Made by a program: the position numbers and the translations under genes. Shown piece by piece: positions 55,436 through 63,371 of a stretch of 64,000 nucleotides of DNA. Where the stretch lies: contig OZ244915.1 in NCBI GenBank assembly GCA_965221815.1, positions 2,418,001 to 2,482,000 of the forward strand, in the 5' to 3' direction. The notes beneath the pieces were generated by a model. The model was given only the letters and a program-made list of their open reading frames with translations, made no database searches and had not been told where the DNA came from. The DNA is from JAPOXR01 sp965221815 (GTDB lineage Bacteria; Pseudomonadota; Alphaproteobacteria; Rhodobacterales; Rhodobacteraceae). The stretch's first letter is position 1. Every line of letters begins with the position of its first letter.

Positions 55436-58400
55436 ATGACAAATGAGGCCGGCCGCGCGGTCGAGCGGCGGTCTTCGCCATTGCGCGATACTGTCACGCA
55501 TCCTGACATCTTCACGGTACTGATCCTGCTTTGCGTGACATCCATGCCGTTGATTCCGGCTGCCTGGCTGATTGCAACGCCAGTAGCCATCGTTCTTGTC
55601 GTCATCATGGCAAGGTGCAAAGGACGGTTGCCTTTTCGCCTTCCCCTGTCGTGGACAGGTCGTGATTATGGATCGCCTGTCGCCGGCAGTGACAGGTCTT
55701 TCCAGCGCGGCCAGGGAATGTTGTTTCTCGGAAATGCGTTCGACAGCGAAGAAGAGGTTTGGATTTCCAACAGTGACGCGCGCCGTCACGCGCTGGTTCT
55801 TGCGACAACGGGTGCTGGGAAGGCGCTGCCTGATGACACCCTGGTTCTAACCCCGGATGGCTGGCGTCAGAATGGCGATTTGCGACCAGGTGATCCTGTC
55901 ATCCACCCGTCGGGACGGGTGCAGACAATTCTGTCGGTGCATCCACAAGGCCGTGTGCCGGCTGTGCGTTTGACACTTGCTGATGGGCGCGAGGTGGAAT
56001 GTTCGCGCGATCATCTGTGGAGAGTCCGGCTCCGCGGGGCCAGGATACACATCAATCACACGGGGCAAACCGGTGTTTGGACGACCGCGGACATTGGCAT
56101 TGCGCAGCAACTCGGCACCTTGCAGGGGGAGGAGCGGTTGCGTATTTTCCTGCCATTGCCACAACCGGTGGATGGAATCGCCAACGCACCCAGCCTGACC
56201 CGTCAACAGGCGGAAACGGCGGCGGCACGCGGATTGGATCGATTGCGTGCCATGCCCTCTTTATCGGACCGTGCCTCCGCACGAATGTCCTGGCTGGCGG
56301 ATTTTCTCAAGAGGCGCGGTGCGCGGCATCCATCGGGCGATGACAATCCCTGGATCGCGTGCCCCTGCCTCTCCGGCCAGGATGGATTCCTGCTCCGACA
56401 GATCATCTGGTCTCTCGGCGGGATCGCGTTTCAAGTCACGCGGAACACACAGATCCTTGTCCGTTTTCAGTTGCCCGGACAAGAGACACTCGATTCACGG
56501 TTTCGTCCCCCGGATCCATCGTTGCACCGCGATGGAATCGAGGTCATTGGTGCGGCAGGATCAATTGTGGATGCCGAAGCGCAGGGAATACGCTCCCGGC
56601 TGCGGCAGTGGCTGCAGGCCGAGCGGATCAGTGTCACGTCGGCCGCTCAAATTCTCCGGGATCTGCGCCAGTCATCGACAAAATCGATGACCTGCATCCG
56701 TACGGACTCGCCCGATGGAATGTTTATTGCCGAGAATTATGTGCCGACGCACAATACGGAGTTCCTGCTTGGCCTGGTCTCACAGGCGTTGATGTGGTCA
56801 TCCGGGTTTCTGTTCATTGATGGCAAGGGCACGGCCGAGTTTCATGCGAAGGCCTGGTCGATTGTGTCCCGATTTGGTCGTCAGGACGATTATCGCGTGT
56901 TGAATTTCACCGATAGTGGCGGCAGCGACATGTCGGCGGGAGGGCCGGAGACACAATCCAACACACTGAACCCGTTTTCGCATGGCAGTGCGGATCAATT
57001 GATGAATCTGATTGTCTCCCTGATGGGTGAGTCCGGGAATACCGGCGAGATGTGGCGGCATCGTGCGATGGCGCTGGTGACCTCAACCATGAAAGTCCTG
57101 GTAGAGATGCGTGATGCCGGGGACATCATGCTGGATGTCCAGACCATTCGGGACTTTCTGCCCCTGGGAGTCGGCATCCGGGCAAAGTTTGTCACGGGCC
57201 GGCGCATCACCGAGATTGCACAGATCCCGGATGCGGCCTGGGATGAGATGTGCAGTCGCGGTGGGCTCATTGAGCTTTACCTGCGGGCCATTCGCGGTGA
57301 TTTTTCGGAGACATCGCGCCTTGCGCTGAAGGGTTTTTTCGACTCACTGCCGGGTTTCAACCTGCAAAAGGCGATGAATGGCGAGCCGCAGGAGGGCAAG
57401 GCCGCCGAGCAATATGGTTTCCTGTCGATGCAGCTCACCAAGCCGCTCGGGTCACTGGCCGATGATTTCGGGCATATCTTCCGCACCCCGATCGGCGAAG
57501 TGGACATGGATGACGTGGTCCTGAACCGCCGGGTGCTGGTCGTCCTGCTCCCGGCCCTGCAGAAGGCCCCGGAGGAGATGCGCAATTGCGGGCGCATTGT
57601 TGTGGCGATGCTGAAGATGATGATGGGGCGGGCGGCGGGCAGTCGGCTTGAGGGGGACAAGCGCGAACTTGTTGACAGACGCCCGACCCGTGCGCCCTCG
57701 CCCTTTATCGCGGTGCTGGATGAAGCCGGTTACTATATGGTCAAGGGCATTGATACGATGATGGCCCAGGCGCGCTCGCTGGGTTTCATGATCATCATCG
57801 CCGGGCAGGATATGGCCGCGATGCAGTCGGTCTCACCGCAGATTGCCGAGACAGCGGCGGCCAATGCCCGTCTGACGGTTGCCGGGGCCACCGAGGATGC
57901 CAAGATGACGTGGAACTTCCTGCGCAGCAAGTTTGCACAGCATCGCGTCGCGCTCAATTCGGGCCAGGTCGCAAAAACGGGCTGGTGGTCGACCCGTTGG
58001 GTGGACCGGCCTGACAAGCAATTCGTCGAAACGGATCGTGTGCCGATTACCGAGCTGCAGAAATTGCGCGAGGGCGAGTTTTATTTCCTGATGGAATCGA
58101 AACTGGTCAAGGCGCGGGGATTTTATATCAAGGATTGCTGGGCGCCGTGGCTGGCTGTCAACAAGCTCCTGACGATCCGCGGTCCTTACGATACGCAACT
58201 CAAACAGCAGAATGATCAGGAGACCCGGTTCTTTGATGCCCTCACGACAATCGGCAAACTGCTGCTGGATCCCCATGAACTCACCCGCCGCGAAAAGAAC
58301 TACCCGTTTGATCCCCATGACAGTCTCTATTGTGCGGTGCAGACGACCCAGACATCACTCACAGAACAATTGCGCCAGAATCCATCCCGCCCTCCAGACA

Positions 58401-58498
58401 CACATGAAGCGACCCTCCGCGGCCTGATCTTTGCCGCACGACATCGGGTGCCAAACCCAGATCACGATGACCCTGATGACGGGCAAGACTGGTCATGA
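55436..58498 (+). CDS. trbC: DotL/IcmO (TrbC)-type coupling ATPase with an intein in the P-loop
   Basis: 1020 residues before splicing, 709 after. Two N-terminal membrane segments (IFTVLILLCVTSMPLIPAAW; TPVAIVLVVIMAR), the P-loop LATTGAGK|TEFLLGLVSQAL split by 311 residues, then FLFIDGKGTAEFHAKAWSIV, Walker B FIAVLDEAGYY, and a terminal region rich in AAA-type motifs (IIIAGQDMAAMQSVSPQIAE; GATEDAKMTWNFLRSKFAQH). In Icm/Dot and IncI conjugation this hexameric ATPase recruits substrates to the channel. Activity must depend on splicing because the P-loop Lys and Thr are separated. Start ATG at 55436. Confidence 0.9.
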   Translation: MTNEAGRAVERRSSPLRDTVTHPDIFTVLILLCVTSMPLIPAAWLIATPVAIVLVVIMARCKGRLPFRLPLSWTGRDYGSPVAGSDRSFQRGQGMLFLGNAFDSEEEVWISNSDARRHALVLATTGAGKALPDDTLVLTPDGWRQNGDLRPGDPVIHPSGRVQTILSVHPQGRVPAVRLTLADGREVECSRDHLWRVRLRGARIHINHTGQTGVWTTADIGIAQQLGTLQGEERLRIFLPLPQPVDGIANAPSLTRQQAETAAARGLDRLRAMPSLSDRASARMSWLADFLKRRGARHPSGDDNPWIACPCLSGQDGFLLRQIIWSLGGIAFQVTRNTQILVRFQLPGQETLDSRFRPPDPSLHRDGIEVIGAAGSIVDAEAQGIRSRLRQWLQAERISVTSAAQILRDLRQSSTKSMTCIRTDSPDGMFIAENYVPTHNTEFLLGLVSQALMWSSGFLFIDGKGTAEFHAKAWSIVSRFGRQDDYRVLNFTDSGGSDMSAGGPETQSNTLNPFSHGSADQLMNLIVSLMGESGNTGEMWRHRAMALVTSTMKVLVEMRDAGDIMLDVQTIRDFLPLGVGIRAKFVTGRRITEIAQIPDAAWDEMCSRGGLIELYLRAIRGDFSETSRLALKGFFDSLPGFNLQKAMNGEPQEGKAAEQYGFLSMQLTKPLGSLADDFGHIFRTPIGEVDMDDVVLNRRVLVVLLPALQKAPEEMRNCGRIVVAMLKMMMGRAAGSRLEGDKRELVDRRPTRAPSPFIAVLDEAGYYMVKGIDTMMAQARSLGFMIIIAGQDMAAMQSVSPQIAETAAANARLTVAGATEDAKMTWNFLRSKFAQHRVALNSGQVAKTGWWSTRWVDRPDKQFVETDRVPITELQKLREGEFYFLMESKLVKARGFYIKDCWAPWLAVNKLLTIRGPYDTQLKQQNDQETRFFDALTTIGKLLLDPHELTRREKNYPFDPHDSLYCAVQTTQTSLTEQLRQNPSRPPDTHEATLRGLIFAARHRVPNPDHDDPDDGQDWS
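55823..56755 (+). other. Class 3 intein in the coupling ATPase
   Basis: 311 residues (130-440 of the host). Position 1 is Ala (ALPDDTLVLTPDGW, block A); block B is EVECSRDHLW with His 64 and Trp 66 of the intein; block F is CIRTDSPDGMFIAENY with Cys 291; block G is VPTHN with Thr 309, His 310, Asn 311; the next host residue is Thr. Trp B12, Cys F4 and Thr G5 are the class 3 signature. The middle contains a region like a LAGLIDADG endonuclease (WLADFLKRRGARH; IIWSLGGIAFQV) without the acidic residues, so homing is probably lost. Confidence 0.9.
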
Positions 58499-58599
58499 TC
58501 TTCGCGCTTAAGAGGTGACTTCCGCGGTACAAAATTGGCACTCCTCAGCCCGTTCAACTGACATGGCGTGGATATCCATTTTGATGAAAAGAAGGCATC

Positions 58600-58990
58600 A
58601 TCAACTGTTTGATCTCAACAGTTGAGATCACCCGCATTGAAGCGTCAGGTCCTGAATGTGACCGGAACAAACATTACGCATCAATGGCCTATTCTCTCAT
58701 CACCCGTTCTGGTTGGATCAACAATGCCCCGCGCAATGACATCCATTTCGATAGGAGTCTGGCCTCTTTCACAGAGATCGAGATCGGCCATACGGATGAC
58801 ACCAAGATCTTCTCTGGGGCACCGATCTCGTCCGCAAAGACGATTCAATTATGGCGATCATGCGGGCTGTCCGTCGCCGACGGACAATTAAAAACGACCC
58901 CTTATCAGACTGTGAAAATGACACGCGCCAGCAGTTTCGCTGGTCGCACATGATTTTGCCCACGGCAAGATAATCCTAACCCATCTTTAC
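58600..58990 (+). pseudogene. Relic of the DDE transposase found at 60218
   Basis: The reading WINNAPRNDIHFDRSLASFT and, in other frames, RRRTIKNDPLSDCEN and QQFRWSH follows WVNDAPLNETHFDLGVNCLE ... RWKIENEPFQTLKTTRGSGL of the transposase at 60390-61313. Several frameshifts and no ends; an old degraded copy in opposite orientation. Confidence 0.6.
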
Positions 58991-59060
58991 CATTTTTTCG
59001 TTCGAAACAGTGATTATTGGTGATTTCCGGACCATCGACCCCACACCCGTTGAAAACTTT

Positions 59061-59160
59061 GGGGATTATATACCTGACTACCCATCGTACTATATGTAGT
59101 GTTTATGAGGGATTGATAATAGAATATGTAGTGGTTTGGATAGTTAAGTATATAAGCCCC
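59061..59160 (-). mobile_element. 100-bp MITE, copy A
   Basis: GGGGATTATATACCTGACTA at one end and the inverted ...AAGTATATAAGCCCC at the other make an imperfect palindrome. It matches copy B (61458-61557) in inverted orientation over its full length with about 85 percent identity by eye. No clear target duplication. Confidence 0.8.
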
Positions 59161-59210
59161 TTTGGAATTGGGTCCAAGTCAGTCAACCAAATTTAGGCAT
59201 AGAGCGGCAA

Positions 59211-60059
59211 CTACAGCCAAACCTCATAATTCTCCCTGAAGTAATCAATACAAAGCTGATTCGCTTCAACTCGGCTGGCACCCTCAATTACGGATTTAAA
59301 GAGCGCATGGGGTTGTTCATGTATATTGTGCTCACCCTCAAGAACATACTGCAACCATTTCTTTACGCCTCGACGTGCAAGATGCCCTGAAATCCATACG
59401 TCATCAACCGCCCACAGGATAGGTGGAATATCAAAGACTTTCTCATCGAACATATCTGGTGACACCATAACACCCCCACATCCTTCGGCAATGTCTACAT
59501 ACCCAGAGAATGGTGCCCAAACGATATCTTGCCTTAGATCTACCCACTTGAGACGACGGATTTTTCGTACCATTCCCCGTACAATCCAGAAGGGGAAATT
59601 CCTGTGAAGATTACGAAATCCTCCACGAGGTCTTCCTCCTCTACGAGGAGTTAAGTTAGATTCACACCAATCTGTCACATTAAATCCATGACGGCAGATA
59701 CACTCTCCGAGCCGCTTTTCTCCGATAGCGAGAATATTGTCTAACCAGCCATTCCAATATACTCTATCATCATCACAATAGATTATGCGGATACCCCCCC
59801 CCCCCCTGTATTTTCTTAAACAAGGTAACAGTTTGGTTGCAGGTCCAAAGTCGTCTTCGATGACTTCAACTGTTACGCCGTCTGGCACCTCGGGAAGGCT
59901 GAAAACATGATCAGGAAAACGCCGATATTGTCTCGGAATGTACAGTTCAACACTGTCTGGTTTAAGGTTCTGCCTCAATAAACTGTCAATTGTTTTTCCA
60001 ACCGATGGAAATCTTGGAGGTATAGTTGTCAATGAGATGACAGTTTTTTTGTCTTCCAT
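59211..60059 (-). CDS. Glycosyltransferase-like protein with in-frame poly-G tract (phase ON)
   Basis: 282 residues. N-terminal nucleotide-sugar fold (VISLTTIPPRFPSVGKTIDS, LLRQNLKPDSVELYIPRQYR), a DxD-type motif IIYCDDDRVYWNGWLDNIL, and a late acceptor-side region ILWAVDDVWISGHLARRGVK. This is the pattern of small GT-A-fold glycosyltransferases; substrate unknown. A G13 run (59794-59806) lies at codon ~85 directly before the DxD strand and is in frame. The ATG at 60059 is chosen because the fold starts there; the frame continues to 60170. Low GC compared with the neighbouring IS sequences suggests a separate origin. Confidence 0.7.
   Translation of the reverse strand: MEDKKTVISLTTIPPRFPSVGKTIDSLLRQNLKPDSVELYIPRQYRRFPDHVFSLPEVPDGVTVEVIEDDFGPATKLLPCLRKYRGGGGIRIIYCDDDRVYWNGWLDNILAIGEKRLGECICRHGFNVTDWCESNLTPRRGGRPRGGFRNLHRNFPFWIVRGMVRKIRRLKWVDLRQDIVWAPFSGYVDIAEGCGGVMVSPDMFDEKVFDIPPILWAVDDVWISGHLARRGVKKWLQYVLEGEHNIHEQPHALFKSVIEGASRVEANQLCIDYFRENYEVWL
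59794..59806 (-). repeat. Poly-G13 tract in the glycosyltransferase gene
   Basis: Thirteen C on the plus strand, encoding RGGGG at the entry to the DxD strand. Loss or gain of one base would truncate the enzyme shortly after. Confidence 0.85.
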
Positions 60060-60217
60060 CGTGTGATCATCAGTCAGAAAATTCAAGAAAAGCCAAGGTA
60101 TACATTTGGCTGGTGTGCTTGTAGCACAGGGCCGTCTGCTTTGGCTGGCCGATTCCGTCGTGGAATTCAACCCTTATAAGCTTTTTTTGTCAAACCGCTA
60201 TACCTGCTTACACCATA

Positions 60218-61418
60218 CAGCAATTCCCGCTCATTCCGGGTTCAGCCCGTTTGGCGCAGCCATTTGGTGGATTGTTTTGATCAGGCAAAGCGCATCCGGG
60301 CGGCGGAATCGTCGCAGGGTGATGAGCTGGCAATGTGGGGATGAACTTTGAAGATGACGTGGGTGTGTGAGGGGCCTTACAGGCGGGGATTAGGGTTCGG
60401 GCAGAATGTCGGCGAGCGCCGGGCGCTGCAGGGTCTCAGTCAATCCACGCCAGAAGATCTCCCAGCTGTGGATCTGATCACTCAGCAGCTGGGCGGTCAT
60501 CGCCCGCCACAGATACAGTTTTCGCTTCTTGGTAGCGAGAGCACGTTGGAATGCAGGGCAGAGGGTCTGGAGAATCTGATCCATCAGAAACACCAGCATC
60601 ATGAGAGTGGGGAGGACGCTGGCGAGGTTCTTTTGGCCGTGTCCAAAGTGATGTGCGAACGAGAGGCCACTGCCGCGGGTCGTCTTCAAAGTCTGAAAGG
60701 GTTCATTCTCGATTTTCCACCGGCTGCGGCTGGCACGCATCACCTCCATGATTGAGTGGTCATTGAGTGGTTGATCGGTGACCCAGGAGAAGGTCTTGGT
60801 TTCACCCTTCGGGTTGATCTCGGTGTATTCGAGACAGTTGACGCCGAGATCGAAATGGGTCTCATTGAGCGGCGCGTCATTCACCCAGCGAAAGCGATGA
60901 TGGGTGATCTGCCCTTTGGGGCCTGTCTCACACCTCTCGGTCACCTGGACGCGGGGATTGTCTTCCAGCCAGGCGAACAGGACTGTGTGATCCCCCGGCT
61001 TGACCCCCAGAATATAACCGATCTCATGGGCACGCAGCATCTTGATAGGGGGCCCCTTTGATGCCAGTCCGTCCTGGAGGATGACGACAGGAAGATGGGG
61101 GTGTTCACGGCGAAAGGCCGTGAGGAGGTGGGCGCAGGCATTCTGTTCGCAATCATTCTTGGTGGCGCCATCCTGTTTGCGGATGATCTCAGGTGCCAGG
61201 GGCACCACAACCGGAAGATCCGGATCCACCCGGGCCGCACCGCGCATCTGGTGATAAGTGGTCACCGTGCCATTGTTGCGGGCAACCCTCAACGAATCAC
61301 CGGGCAGGGCCAAGACGCGCCCCAGAGAGACCCCAAGAGTTTGCGAAAAAAAAATATTTTGGCAAACAACTCACCCAATGAAATCTCAGCGGTCAATCCA
61401 TATCAGCGGGAATTACTG
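60218..61418 (-). mobile_element. DDE insertion sequence with 9-bp target duplication
   Basis: 1201 bp, ends CAGCAATTCCCGCT and inverted CAGTAATTCCCGCT. Target TACACCATA is repeated at 60209-60217 and 61419-61427. Confidence 0.85.
60390..61313 (-). CDS. DDE transposase (IS4/ISNCY-like), probably N-terminally shortened
   Basis: 307 residues with VVVPLAPEIIRKQDGATKND, CEQNACAHLLTAFRREHPHL, the catalytic QDGLASKGPPIKMLRAHEIG (Asp) and RWKIENEPFQTLKTTRGSGL (Glu), then FAHHFGHGQKNLASVL. The first catalytic Asp expected upstream is not seen, and the frame can only be extended for about 20 residues before a stop (the A9 run at 61346 lies there). The element may be a deleted, trans-dependent derivative. 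Start TTG at 61313 is a guess. Confidence 0.65.
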   Translation of the reverse strand: MALPGDSLRVARNNGTVTTYHQMRGAARVDPDLPVVVPLAPEIIRKQDGATKNDCEQNACAHLLTAFRREHPHLPVVILQDGLASKGPPIKMLRAHEIGYILGVKPGDHTVLFAWLEDNPRVQVTERCETGPKGQITHHRFRWVNDAPLNETHFDLGVNCLEYTEINPKGETKTFSWVTDQPLNDHSIMEVMRASRSRWKIENEPFQTLKTTRGSGLSFAHHFGHGQKNLASVLPTLMMLVFLMDQILQTLCPAFQRALATKKRKLYLWRAMTAQLLSDQIHSWEIFWRGLTETLQRPALADILPEP

Positions 61419-61457
61419 TACACCATAGGCAGGAAACCTCGCTTTATGGAAAATAAA

Positions 61458-61557
61458 GGGGATTATATACTTAACTACCCAAACCACTACATATTCTATT
61501 ATTAATCACTTGTAACCACTACTTATAGTACCATGGGTAGTCAGGTATATAATTCCC
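61458..61557 (+). mobile_element. 100-bp MITE, copy B
   Basis: Same palindromic unit as copy A. Flanked by an exact 8-bp repeat AAAATAAA (61450-61457 and 61558-61565), which is a target duplication and proves transposition. Confidence 0.85.
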
Positions 61558-61573
61558 AAAATAAAATTCAGGT

Positions 61574-63284
61574 GGGAGTGGTTCTCGTATGGCGGACTCG
61601 TGAATTTTCAACCTGTTGAAAACGTGTGGTTTTTGGGATCCTGATGGCGGGCGTTTGGGTGGTTTGGCGGAATGTTTGGTAAAATCCCGGAATTTGACCC
61701 GATCGGGGTGAAGTTGTTGGGTGTGTCTGCCGGATCGGGTCGCGTGTTCCCGGACGAAAATTCTCCATGATGGAGACCTCTGAGACGGAACACGCGGATG
61801 ACCGATTGACACTCTGACATCTCTGTTGCCAAGACCGATACGGACAGTGCGCAGGCACGACAGCGGGTCGTGGACACCCTGCAGGCCGCAGCGACGCAGT
61901 TGCCGGACACGGGGCTCAAAGAGGATCTGGCCTGCCTGTTTCGGGAGGATCCGCATCCGGCGGAGCTTGATCTGCGTGATGCGGTCGCGGATTGGGCCCG
62001 CGGGCTGTGGGGTCAGGCCTTTGCCGCACGCGATGATCATGGGGACCGGTTGCAGATTGATGGGAAAAGTCCTCGCCAGGTGGCGGCCTCGTCGGGTCAG
62101 GCGACGACCCTGTTCGGCACCGTGACCTTTCCACGGGCACGCACTCGCCCGTCCGGTGCGGGACCCTCCGGGGTGCCAGCCGCGCAGGTTCTGGGTCTGA
62201 CCACGGGTGGGGACGGGCGTGGCGGCCGGTCTCTCGGCGGCGATCATGGCCAGCCTGCCGGCGCGGGATGGGGCGGATCTGTGGCGCGGGTCCCGCAACG
62301 AGCAGTCTGATCCGCCTGACGGCCGAGATGGGGCAGGAGTTTGAGGATCAGGCGGACGATCTCCTCACAGAGGTGCGGGGCGATGAGAGCCTGCATGATG
62401 ATGCGGTGGCCCTGCGGGTCTCGCTGGATGGGACCCTGCTGCGGATGCCTGCGGAAGAGCGGGATGGACAGGCTTATGAACATGGCTGGCGTGAGGCCGC
62501 CTGCGGCGTTGTGGCCCCACGCGACAGCAATGGGGCGATGCTCACACAGCGTACTTTTGCCCGGCTTCCCGAACCCGGCAAGACCTGTCTGAAACGCCAG
62601 ATCAGCCAGGAGGTGTGGCAGGGGATGCCGCAGGCGCCGGCGCAGGGTCGAGAGTTGAAGATTGTCGCTATCGCCGATGGGGCCCGGGACAACGGGACTT
62701 GTCTGGAGAGTTTGACCCCGGACATCCGGCTCATCGATGTCTGGCAGGCCGGCCAAGTCTCTCAAGGCCGCGGCCGATGCCGCTGACGGGGCCGAGAGCG
62801 GCAAGGACACGGCGGGGTTCGACACACACAAGGCCATCCTGACAGACGATCCCCAGGGCGTGGGCAAGGTGATTGATGCATTGCGATATCTCAAGCGGAA
62901 AAGCCCCGGGGCCGGCGAGATCACCACCGCCATTGGGTCTGTCCGTAGCCACCGTCAGCGGATGCGTGACCAAGCGGCCCGCGATGCCGGCTCTCCCATC
63001 GGCAGCGGGGCTGTCGAGGCGGCAAACAAAATGATCGTCAACACCCGGCTCAAGCGCTGGGGGCGTGCGGGTGGCCAGGGTGTTCTCACCTTCCGGGCCC
63101 GGCTCACATCAGGACGCTTTGACAACGTCGGGGCCCCACGGACCCACAGACGGCGACACGCCAGCGCCTGTCCCGCCGCGGCCAACGACAATCGCACGCC
63201 TCTTGCCAGGGTCGCCTGATTCGCCAAATGAAACCGATCAGGAATCAATCATGGTCCAAACCCAGCCATAGGGGAATCACTCCC
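61574..63284 (+). mobile_element. ISKra4-family element, full length but decayed
   Basis: 1711 bp from GGGAGTGGTTCTCGTATGGC to the inverted GCCATAGGGGAATCACTCCC. TTCAGGT occurs at both sides (61567-61573; 63287-63293), a possible 7-bp target duplication if the right end is two bases further out. This copy is the reference for the remnants at 1279, 36884 and 41094. Confidence 0.8.
61790..63219 (+). pseudogene. ISKra4-family transposase in three frames
   Basis: N-terminal part (61870-62250: KEDLACLFREDPHPAELDLR; TTLFGTVTFPRAR), middle (62268-62760: VALRVSLDGTLLRMPAEER with catalytic Asp; REAACGVVAPRDSNG; LKIVAIADGARDN with second Asp) and C-terminal (62737-63219: IGSGAVEAANKMIVNTRLKR with Glu, WGRAGGQGVLTFRA). 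At least two frame changes separate them, so it is not functional as read. Confidence 0.8.
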
Positions 63285-63371
63285 AGTTCAGGTTAGACAT
63301 CATGGATTGACCTGTCCCGATCCTGTCCCTGTATACAGGATCCAACGCAGAGGACCTCAAGAAGGCCAGCT

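Noticed and set aside
61346..61354. A9 run as a fourth phase-variation tract
   Set aside because: It lies just upstream of a probably shortened transposase; changing its length does not restore a recognisable N-terminus.
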